Shown here piece after piece: positions 7,579 to 13,603 of a DNA stretch of 14,589 nucleotides. Made by a program: the position numbers and the translations under genes. This stretch comes from Verrucomicrobiota bacterium (lineage in GTDB: Bacteria > Verrucomicrobiota > Verrucomicrobiia > Limisphaerales > AV2): contig QHOP01000439.1 in assembly GCA_003219345.1 (NCBI GenBank), positions 1-14,589 on the forward strand, read 5' to 3'. The first letter of the stretch is position 1; each line of letters opens with the position of its first letter. A model generated the notes under the pieces. It saw only the letters and a list, made by a program, of their open reading frames with translations, was not told the origin of the DNA and did not search any database.

Positions 7579-8334
7579 ATGAGTGCGACGAAGGTGACGG
7601 CCGAGATAATTCGGAAGATGAAAGGACAGAAGATTCCTGCGCTGACGGCCTACGACTATCCGATGGCCAAGCTGCTCGATGAAATCGGCATTCCCCTCAT
7701 CCTCGTCGGCGATTCGTTGGGGATGGTCGTGCTCGGTTATCCGGATACGACGCACGTCACGATGAGCGAAATGGAGCATCATGTGCGGGCGGCGGCGCGG
7801 GCGAAACCAACCGCGCTGCTGGCAGCGGACCTCCCGTATCGGAGTTACGAGACAGTCGAAAGCGCAGTCGCCAACGCGAAGCGACTTGTTGCAGCCGGTG
7901 CCGAGGCGGTCAAGGCCGAGGGTGGACGCAGGATATTGCCGCAAGTCCGCGCCATCATCGCGGAAGGCATCCCTTTTTTCGGCCATCTGGGCATGTTGCC
8001 GCAGAGCGTGCGCGAGGAAGGCGGCTATCACGTCAAAGGCAAAGTGGAATCCGAGCGTGAAGCCTTGCTCACCGATGCGCAGGCGCTGGCGGATGCGGGA
8101 GCGTTTGCGATCGTGTTGGAACTCGTCACGCCGCCAGTCGCAAGGGAGATCACGGAGAAAATTTCCGTGCCAACCATCGGCATCGGTTCCGGGCCGGACT
8201 GCGACGGGCAGATTCTGGTGACGACCGATTTGTTGGGCACATTCCCATGGTTCACGCCGAAGTTCGTGAAGCCGCGCCTGAATGCCGCTGATCAGATGCG
8301 CGCGGCGATTGAGGAGTGGAAGAAGTCCATTTGA
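7579..8334 (+). CDS. panB: 3-methyl-2-oxobutanoate hydroxymethyltransferase (PanB)
   Basis: PanB transfers a hydroxymethyl group from 5,10-methylenetetrahydrofolate to 2-oxoisovalerate to give ketopantoate, the first committed step of pantothenate and CoA synthesis; it is cytoplasmic and Mg-dependent. The 251-residue product keeps all key residues at the same numbers as the E. coli enzyme: metal ligands Asp45 (ILVGDSLGMV), Asp84 (AADLPYRSY) and Glu114 (VKAEGG), and catalytic Glu181 (VLELVTPP). Further signatures are ALTAYDYPMAKL, FFGHLGMLPQS and TIGIGSGPDCDGQILVTTDL. I chose the ATG at 7579 because AAGG lies seven bases upstream and this gives the usual family length. The other pantothenate genes are not in the window; moaC and mogA follow on the same strand. 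Confidence 0.96.
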   Translation: MSATKVTAEIIRKMKGQKIPALTAYDYPMAKLLDEIGIPLILVGDSLGMVVLGYPDTTHVTMSEMEHHVRAAARAKPTALLAADLPYRSYETVESAVANAKRLVAAGAEAVKAEGGRRILPQVRAIIAEGIPFFGHLGMLPQSVREEGGYHVKGKVESEREALLTDAQALADAGAFAIVLELVTPPVAREITEKISVPTIGIGSGPDCDGQILVTTDLLGTFPWFTPKFVKPRLNAADQMRAAIEEWKKSI

Positions 8335-8340
8335 ATTCTT

Positions 8341-8430
8341 TTGGCCGCGAAAGGCGCAAAGAGCACAAAAAGGCAGGCTCGATTCGCATTTCTATTTTGT
8401 GACTTTTGTGCTTTTTTGTGGCGCGAACAA
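8341..8430. repeat. A/T-rich imperfect inverted repeat between panB and moaC
   Basis: The left part (about 8342-8372) is rich in GCAAAGAGCACAAAAAGG-type sequence, and the right part (about 8395-8428) holds the inverse, with two TTTTGTG units and GTGGCGCGAA. The arms pair only imperfectly. It fills nearly all of the 102-bp gap between the panB stop and the moaC start. Similar GCAAAG/GCACAAAA strings occur as dispersed repeats in bacterial genomes I know. Translation of this segment would add an uncharacteristic 32-residue N-terminus to MoaC, which I reject. Confidence 0.55.
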
Positions 8431-8436
8431 CGCCTG

Positions 8437-8889
8437 ATGAAACGACTGACCCATATCGGCACGAATGGAGAGGCGCGCATGGTGGACGTGTCGTCGAAAC
8501 CGGTGCAACGGCGCGAAGCGGTTGCGCGCGGTGAAATCCGTTTGCGGCGCGAAACCATCAAGTTGATTGAGTCGAACGCCATTGCGAAAGGCAACGTGCT
8601 GGCCACGGCGCGGTTAGCGGGCATTCAGGCGGCGAAGAAGTGCGGCGAGTTGATTCCGCTTTGCCATTCTCTGCCGATCACCCATTGCGAAGTGAATTTT
8701 GACGTTCCCAAAGGCCTCGACCGCATTGTCATCACCGCGTCGGCGAAAATCTCGGCCCAAACCGGAGTAGAGATGGAAGCACTCACGGCGGTGAGTGTTG
8801 CGGCTTTGACGATTTACGACATGTGCAAGGCGGCGGACAAAAAGATGCGAATCATCGACATCAAACTCGTGTCGAAGACCAAACGTTGA
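8437..8889 (+). CDS. moaC: Cyclic pyranopterin monophosphate synthase (MoaC)
   Basis: MoaC converts the 3',8-cyclo-GTP product of MoaA into cyclic pyranopterin monophosphate, the first stable molybdenum cofactor precursor. The 150-residue protein begins at the ATG at 8437 (MKRLTHIGTNGEARMVDVSS), the usual MoaC start; the frame is open further upstream through a repeat. Family motifs are all present: ARMVDVSSKPVQRREAVARG, LIPLCHSLPITH and GVEMEALTAVSVAALTIYDM followed by CKAADKKMRI. The catalytic residues fall at the same positions as in E. coli: Lys51, Asp128 and Lys131. The C-terminus is slightly short (about 150 against 161). moaA, moaD and moaE are not in this window, while a mogA-family gene lies 108 bp downstream, so this is part of a cofactor gene group. 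Confidence 0.96.
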   Translation: MKRLTHIGTNGEARMVDVSSKPVQRREAVARGEIRLRRETIKLIESNAIAKGNVLATARLAGIQAAKKCGELIPLCHSLPITHCEVNFDVPKGLDRIVITASAKISAQTGVEMEALTAVSVAALTIYDMCKAADKKMRIIDIKLVSKTKR

Positions 8890-8905
8890 GACCGATGCTG
8901 TGAAC

Positions 8906-8995
8906 CGTTAAAAACGTTGAAACGTTGAAGCGTTAAAACGGCCAGGCTTCTGCGGAAGTTACGATTCAAAGTTTTAACGATTCAACGAGTGAACG
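8906..8995. repeat. 8-bp-period CGTT repeat in inverted orientation between moaC and mogA
   Basis: CGTT units start at 8906, 8915, 8923 and 8931, and the inverse AACG units at 8976, 8984 and 8992, so each side repeats at 8-9 bp. The core arms 8923-8939 and 8971-8987 are reverse complements with one mismatch in 17, around a 31-base loop. The right side ends three bases before the ATG of the next gene (8998), so in the transcript the hairpin would cover its ribosome-binding region. Confidence 0.75.
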
Positions 8996-8997
8996 AT

Positions 8998-9480
8998 ATG
9001 CAAATCCCAGTTGGCATCATCACGATTTCAGACCGGGCGTCGAAAGGGCTTTACGACGATCTCGGCGGGCCGGCGCTCAAGAAGGCGGCGGAGGGCTACG
9101 GCTGGAAAGTGGTCGCGGAAGAGCTGGTGGCGGACGAAAAGCGCGACATCCAACGCGCCATCCGGGAGCAGATCAACCAGGATTGCCAACTCATCCTCAC
9201 CACCGGCGGTACGGGCGTGGCTTTGCGTGACGTGACGCCCGAAGCCGTTCGTGAAATCGCGGCGCGCGAACTGCCGGGTTTCGGCGAAGTGATGCGACTG
9301 GAATCGATGAAGATTACGAAAAACGCAATTCTTTCCCGCAATCTCGCCGCCGTGGTGGACAAGGCGTTGGTGATTTGTCTGCCGGGCAAGCCGGCAGGCG
9401 CGGTTGAATGCCTCGCTTTCGTGGTCGGCGCGATTCCGCATTGCGTCGAGGTGCTGCAGGAAGTGCCGACAAGTTGTTGA
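8998..9480 (+). CDS. mogA: Molybdopterin adenylyltransferase family protein (MogA/MoaB)
   Basis: A 160-residue protein of the MogA/MoaB family, which adenylylates molybdopterin with ATP before molybdate insertion. Seen motifs are VGIITISDRASKGLYDDLGG at the start, the nucleotide/pterin-binding LILTTGGTGVALRDVTPEA, then ELPGFGEVMRLESMKITKNA and ILSRNLAAV, and ALVICLPGKPAGAVECL near the end. The RDVTPEA and PGFGE...ILSR signatures are closer to MogA than to E. coli MoaB; the two are hard to separate by eye. The start is ambiguous: the ATG at 8998 or a GTG at 8989 three codons upstream. I prefer the ATG because the resulting MQIPVGIITISD fits the family. There is no strong ribosome site, and the region just upstream is a palindromic repeat. 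It follows moaC on the same strand. Confidence 0.9.
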   Translation: MQIPVGIITISDRASKGLYDDLGGPALKKAAEGYGWKVVAEELVADEKRDIQRAIREQINQDCQLILTTGGTGVALRDVTPEAVREIAARELPGFGEVMRLESMKITKNAILSRNLAAVVDKALVICLPGKPAGAVECLAFVVGAIPHCVEVLQEVPTSC

Positions 9481-9494
9481 ACGTCTCCGTTTGT

Positions 9495-10340
9495 TCAGGC
9501 TTTCGCCTGCGTTGTGGCGTCGAACAATCCTCGGTACTTTTCCGCCGTCAAAAACTCCTCCAGGACGTTTTCAGGCGAGCAGGGAGAGCAGCCGCGCCGG
9601 ACCCAGTCCTCGCCTTTGATGAGAATGCCCTCGGCATATTTGGCGGCGCCCATTTGCGTGCAATTAAATGTTTCCACCAGGTCGCGGAACCATTTGGGGT
9701 AGCGCGCAGTAAATTTCAACTCCAGGATCACCGTTTTACCGAAGACGAGGTGCGGTTTGGGGCTTTTAGCGATGAGACGCGGCGTAGGGCTCGGCTGGCT
9801 TTCCACCTGGCGGTCCATGGTCAGACGGACGTTGTTGCGATTTGGATTTTCATACGCCTCGCGCAGGTAGGCGACGTGCATTTTGGGTCGGGCATTCAGT
9901 TGGAGTGATAAGTGGCAGAACCGTTGCACCGCCACGAACGCCTCGTTGTCGTTCGGATTGAGCATGTGCTTGCGTTCGGGCATGTGGCCGGCCAGCAGCC
10001 AGCGCACCGCGTCTTTGCGCACGCCGCCGCGCTCTTTCAGGATGACGTTGTCCTCGCGTCGTTTGATTTCGAAGAAGACCGGCGTGTCAGGCTCGTCGTC
10101 GTAGTAGCGCAGGCGGAGCTTGAATCGATTCCGGTCCCCGTTAATAGCGCACCAGTACGTCTCCAGACCGTCCGAGTCGAGATAGAGGCTCAGCGTGGGA
10201 TACGACCGGTCCGGTTGCAGCGCGCTGTATTCGTCAATTTCCAGGTAGCCCCGCACGAAATCCCGAATGCGAAACGCCTTCGCCTCGTGGACGTGATATT
10301 TCAATTCGTAGCGCTGATGTTGTAACCGACCTGAACCCAT
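9495..10340 (-). CDS. VTC domain-containing protein (polyphosphate polymerase-like)
   Basis: A 281-residue protein with the VTC domain, a triphosphate-tunnel fold. Its signature elements are in order: RYELKYHV (10-17), PTLSLYLDSDGLETY (48-62), the basic strand RFKLRLRYY (72-80), FFEIKRREDNVILKERGG (89-106), a mid-region RLTMDR-type strand, and ILELKFTARYPKWFRDLVE with a late KYAEG. In yeast Vtc4 this domain makes polyphosphate from ATP inside a tunnel lined with basic and acidic residues, and the alternating K/R and E pattern is kept here. Bacterial members often sit beside CotH or DUF4956 genes; none is visible nearby. No signal peptide or membrane segment is seen, so it is probably cytoplasmic. 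It converges on mogA, with only 14 bases between the stops, and is divergent from the pilT-like gene. Activity is inferred from fold only. Confidence 0.85.
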   Translation of the reverse strand: MGSGRLQHQRYELKYHVHEAKAFRIRDFVRGYLEIDEYSALQPDRSYPTLSLYLDSDGLETYWCAINGDRNRFKLRLRYYDDEPDTPVFFEIKRREDNVILKERGGVRKDAVRWLLAGHMPERKHMLNPNDNEAFVAVQRFCHLSLQLNARPKMHVAYLREAYENPNRNNVRLTMDRQVESQPSPTPRLIAKSPKPHLVFGKTVILELKFTARYPKWFRDLVETFNCTQMGAAKYAEGILIKGEDWVRRGCSPCSPENVLEEFLTAEKYRGLFDATTQAKA

Positions 10341-10536
10341 AAGTCATTTGCGTTCGGCCGGCCCCGCCGACCGTTTTGCCGCACTTAATCAAGCATGAGG
10401 CTCGCGTCACTATGGTGGCTGACTTTGCAAATATCGCAAGCCAAACAGGCGGCCATTCGGCGTCCGAGACCGGCAAATGTGGGCGTGACTTTCGGCGTCA
10501 CCCGGACGAACATCGTTAATTCTGGCGAGCGGATTT
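10341..10536. promoter_or_regulatory. Divergent promoter region between the VTC and pilT-like genes
   Basis: This 196-bp spacer separates two genes pointing away from each other, so it should contain both promoters. I see no strong -35/-10 pair. A short inverted pair GTGAC/GTCAC (about 10485-10501) lies about 35 bases before the pilT-like start. No strong ribosome site precedes either gene. Confidence 0.4.
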
Positions 10537-11718
10537 ATGACACTGGACTCGTTAATTGCTGTGGCGCGACAGCAGGGCGCCAGCGATCTGCATCTGGAAG
10601 CCGGATTGCCGCTCGCGCTGCGCGTCCGCGGTTCGCTGCGCACCGTCGGTGAACCGGTGGACGCCACAAGGCTGCTGGCCTGGGCGCGGGACGTCATCGG
10701 CGAACCGCAGTGGCAGAATTTTCTGGAACGCCGATCGGCTGACCTCTCCCGCACCATTCAAGGCGTGCGCTGCCGGATCAACATCCTGCAAACGGCGCGG
10801 GGGGTCGGATTCGCCATCCGACTGCTCTCTACGTTTCAAGCGACCATCGAGAAGCTTAACCTTCATCCCGATCTGAAGAACCTCGTCGCGCACGACAACG
10901 GTTTAATCCTCGTCAGTGGCCCGACCGGTAGCGGCAAATCTTCAACGCTGGCTGCGTTGATCCAGGAAATCAATCTGACCGAAGCGCGGCATATCGTGAC
11001 GATTGAAAGTCCGATCGAATACACGCTTCGTCCGCGGCAGGCCTATATCCGGCAACGCGAAGTGGGTCGCGACACGCCGAGCTTCGAGCAGGCGTTGCTC
11101 GACTCGTTGCACGAAGACCCGGACGTGTTGATGGTTGGCGAGATGCGCGAATCGGAAACGATGCGCTTGACGCTCAATGCCGCGGAGACCGGCCACCTCG
11201 TGATGACGACGGTTCATTCCTCAACCTGCGCCGAAGCGTTGCAGCGCGTGGTGGCCGCGTTTCCGTCGGAGATCCAAAACAGCGTGGCGGCGCAACTGGC
11301 GGATTGCCTCGTTGCGGTGGTGGCGCAACGGCTCCGTTTCCGGTCCGACCTTAACATTCGCGTGCCGGAGTGCGAGATTCTCATTCCAACCAACCCGGTG
11401 AAGGCGCACATCCGCAACCGGGATTTTTTCAAAATCATCTCCGCGCTGGAAACCGGGGCTGAGCAGGGCATGTGGACCTTTGCGCGGTACCGTCACTGGC
11501 TGCAGAAACGTGCCAACTGGCATATGCCGGGGCAAAATTCCGAAGCACCGGACAGCGAAACGGACGAGGTTCAGGCGGCGAACGTCCCGCCGCTGGGGAC
11601 AGCGCCGAAGCCCGTTGTCGCTGTGCAGAAAGTCAAAGGCGCAGCTCCCGTTGCAGGAAGTGGTGGTCGAATCGAAATCGAGCCAGTCGAAGGCGACTTC
11701 GGCAAAATTCTCAAGTAA
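10537..11718 (+). CDS. PilT-like type IV pilus retraction/secretion ATPase
   Basis: A 393-residue member of the PilT/GspE ATPase family. The N-terminal domain (1-110) has the PilT opening ASDLHLEAGLPLALRVRG. The ATPase domain has Walker A GPTGSGKS (128-135), an Asp box TIESPIE (155-161), QREVGRDTPSFEQAL, Walker B VLMVGEMRE (197-205) and the His box GHLVMTTVHSS (219-229). The Asp box usually reads TIEDPIE in PilT; here the Asp is Ser158, although the flanking Glu157 is kept. The C-terminus has FFKIISALETGAEQGMWTFA like PilT, then a roughly 70-residue Pro/Ala-rich linker ending in GGRIEIEPVEGDFGKILK, absent from ordinary PilT (about 345 residues). No pilB, pilC or pilin gene is nearby, so it is an orphan paralogue. 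PilU or a specialised retraction ATPase is an alternative. It converges on the yfiR-like gene with a 14-base gap. Confidence 0.85.
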   Translation: MTLDSLIAVARQQGASDLHLEAGLPLALRVRGSLRTVGEPVDATRLLAWARDVIGEPQWQNFLERRSADLSRTIQGVRCRINILQTARGVGFAIRLLSTFQATIEKLNLHPDLKNLVAHDNGLILVSGPTGSGKSSTLAALIQEINLTEARHIVTIESPIEYTLRPRQAYIRQREVGRDTPSFEQALLDSLHEDPDVLMVGEMRESETMRLTLNAAETGHLVMTTVHSSTCAEALQRVVAAFPSEIQNSVAAQLADCLVAVVAQRLRFRSDLNIRVPECEILIPTNPVKAHIRNRDFFKIISALETGAEQGMWTFARYRHWLQKRANWHMPGQNSEAPDSETDEVQAANVPPLGTAPKPVVAVQKVKGAAPVAGSGGRIEIEPVEGDFGKILK

Positions 11719-11732
11719 CTGCCGCTCCGGCT

Positions 11733-12332
11733 TTAGCTATCCTTAAGCGTGGCCACGTTGAGCAATTGCGAACTGATCGTCAGCCCGGAACGCGAGGCGG
11801 CACTGTTGTTGATCTCCAACCTGACCCGGTTTCGCTCGGCGATCAAATTGGCGATTCCACCTTCTTCGGCAAAGCCCGCCGTTTCTCCCACCGTCAGGAC
11901 CCGCGTCCGTTTGAGGGTTTCCAGTATCTGCGGCAGCCGCTCCTTTTCAGAAACGCAAATGAAGATGATCTGGCAGTCGCGACCATCCGAGGGGCCGGCC
12001 AGATGTTTGACCAATATATTTTTGCCCTTAATGGTCTTTTCGCGGAGCCGATCGAGAGCTTCACCGAATTGACTGTCGCCTAATATGCCGATCGTGAAGG
12101 CTTCGCTCTGCGGCGACAACACGTCGGACGGCCAATCGACGAATTTCAAAAGATTATAGAGCCAAACAGCCTTGAGCTCATACTCTCTAGGAGTGCCCGT
12201 CTGCGCCCGCGCCGCAGTGAGAAAGAAAACAACCGAACCGAGGAGCAGAAGGCTCGACAGACAGCGGCAACAGCCTTGCTGCAACCCTGATCCTGGTCGC
12301 CTTTCGCTGGAACGTTCTGGCCGGTCTTTCAT
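11733..12332 (-). CDS. YfiR family (DUF4154) periplasmic protein
   Basis: A 199-residue exported protein with the DUF4154/YfiR domain. The N-terminus has an Arg-rich segment with a CC pair and the hydrophobic SSLLLLGSVVFFLTAARA, with a cleavage site near ARAQ. The domain begins YELKAVWLYNLLKFVDWPSD, the family hallmark, and continues with FTIGILGDSQFGEALDRL, DCQIIFICVSEKE, RVLTVGETAGFAEEGGIANL and a final VRLEINNSAASRSGLTISSQ plus LL. In Pseudomonas, YfiR is a periplasmic repressor of the membrane diguanylate cyclase YfiN. In other phyla, DUF4154 proteins occur beside TonB-type receptors and sensor kinases. Here no cyclase is visible. It lies 33 bp downstream of the outer-membrane barrel gene on the same strand, probably in one transcript. 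The start at 12332 lacks a clear ribosome site. Confidence 0.87.
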   Translation of the reverse strand: MKDRPERSSERRPGSGLQQGCCRCLSSLLLLGSVVFFLTAARAQTGTPREYELKAVWLYNLLKFVDWPSDVLSPQSEAFTIGILGDSQFGEALDRLREKTIKGKNILVKHLAGPSDGRDCQIIFICVSEKERLPQILETLKRTRVLTVGETAGFAEEGGIANLIAERNRVRLEINNSAASRSGLTISSQLLNVATLKDS

Positions 12333-12365
12333 CGATTCACGAAATAATTTAAGGCCTCCGGCCGT

Positions 12366-13433
12366 TCAATTGAAGGTATAACTCCATCCGACGGTGATCA
12401 GCCAATCGGTTTTCAGGTTCGGGCCGGCCAGCGATTGATAAACCGGCATGCCGCCTTCAATGCTCAGCCGGTTTCCTTTCAGAACGCCGTGTGGCACATA
12501 AAAATTCAGTCCCATCAATAAGTCGAGCTGACGCCCCCTTTGTTTCTGCCCGTCAAATGCCGGATTGGTAGCCGGGTTAAACTCAGGGTCCGCGCCGTGA
12601 ACATTGTCCCAATCGCGCCAGTCGAGGCGCAGGGAAGGGCCGAACCATTCTGTGACTCTGTAGTTACCCCACGCACTGAGGCGATAGCCGTCTCCCATTC
12701 GATAATGGTTGTCATTTTCGCCGAGCCGAACTGTAAACAGCGCCTGAGCTCCCCAGGCCCAATCTGCCGCCTGCCCCAGATACGTCACACCCGGAATCAG
12801 ATCGACGGTGCCCGAACCCAACTGCATGCTGTACTCCAACCGTCGGCCTTGGAACCGTTCATTGATTGAGCCGCTCGGCAAACTGATCCCACCGTTCAGG
12901 ACGAGGCGGTGGCCCGGCTCTCGAACGTTTCCGAACACGTTGTAAAGCGCCATCAACGACACGTCGCCAAAACCTTCGGATCTGGTGGTGAAAGTCTCTC
13001 CGGTCCGCATCTGATGGTCCATCAAGTTATGCTTGTAGTCGCCCATGGCCATGAACGTCAATTTGTCCGACGGTGCAAACATGACCTCCAGCATGTGCAT
13101 CTCCATCGTCATTCGGGTGTGCGCCACGGGGTAATTCTGCAAGACATCGGACACGCTCACGCTCCTTGTGCCATCGAGATTTCCTCTCATGTCGGTATAC
13201 ATAAACCGGTAGCCGGCCATCCATTGGCCCCGCAAATGCATGTGGCTGCCCAGCACATTGATTGGCGTGATTTCCAGTTGGGCGAGTTCTGCCGGACTGA
13301 GTTCGAAAAGGTCCTTGGATTTCCCCAGCGACTTGGCGCCATCCGTCTGGGCGTCTCCGGCCATCGCCGACATGCCAAGCCAGCAACCCATCGCGAACCG
13401 CTCCAACCAGGCGCAGGCAGTACGTTGATTCAT
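12366..13433 (-). CDS. Outer-membrane beta-barrel, transporter-like, with TonB-plug-like N-terminus
   Basis: A 355-residue protein with an N-terminal signal (hydrophobic MGCWLGMSAMAG near residues 15-26). Residues 41-60 read DLFELSPAELAQLEITPINV, like the D-L-S-x-E-x-L-x-x-x-E-I-T opening of many TonB-dependent receptors, but it is too short for a plug plus 22-strand barrel. The rest alternates polar and aromatic residues and resembles the MetA-pathway phenol-degradation family (PF13557-like) and outer-membrane proteins labelled transporter: SHMHLRGQWMAGYRFMYTDM, GFGDVSLMALYNVFG, GISLPSGSINERF, MQLGSGTVDLIPGVTYLGQ and a final YSYTFN-like strand (VGWSYTFN), a typical C-terminal barrel signal. 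The N-terminal part is strongly Met/His-rich (MTMEMHMLEVMF, MAMGDYKHNLMDHQM), which suggests metal contact. It is followed by yfiR and preceded by a WD40 gene 170 bp away. Confidence 0.75.
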   Translation of the reverse strand: MNQRTACAWLERFAMGCWLGMSAMAGDAQTDGAKSLGKSKDLFELSPAELAQLEITPINVLGSHMHLRGQWMAGYRFMYTDMRGNLDGTRSVSVSDVLQNYPVAHTRMTMEMHMLEVMFAPSDKLTFMAMGDYKHNLMDHQMRTGETFTTRSEGFGDVSLMALYNVFGNVREPGHRLVLNGGISLPSGSINERFQGRRLEYSMQLGSGTVDLIPGVTYLGQAADWAWGAQALFTVRLGENDNHYRMGDGYRLSAWGNYRVTEWFGPSLRLDWRDWDNVHGADPEFNPATNPAFDGQKQRGRQLDLLMGLNFYVPHGVLKGNRLSIEGGMPVYQSLAGPNLKTDWLITVGWSYTFN

Positions 13434-13603
13434 GAAATGTAAGGCGGCTCTTTTGGCCGGGCGCGGCGAACGCGCTCTGTCAACACAAAGTCACTATCAG
13501 GTTTGTCGATCTGGCAAACAAACGGGCTTGCGGGTTTCTTTAACAAAACCGGGGCCTGGAATGCAATCAAATTCCCCACCGCACATCGCAGCAGTTGGCG
13601 CGT

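Noticed and set aside
8906..8995. A short CRISPR array.
   Set aside because: The repeat units are only 8-9 bp with no unique spacers and switch orientation halfway; no cas gene is near.
9496..9509. A small hairpin (CAGGC-TTTC-GCCTG) as terminator between mogA and the VTC gene.
   Set aside because: It lies within the last codons of the VTC gene, has only five base pairs and no T-tract on either side, so a terminator call is not supported.
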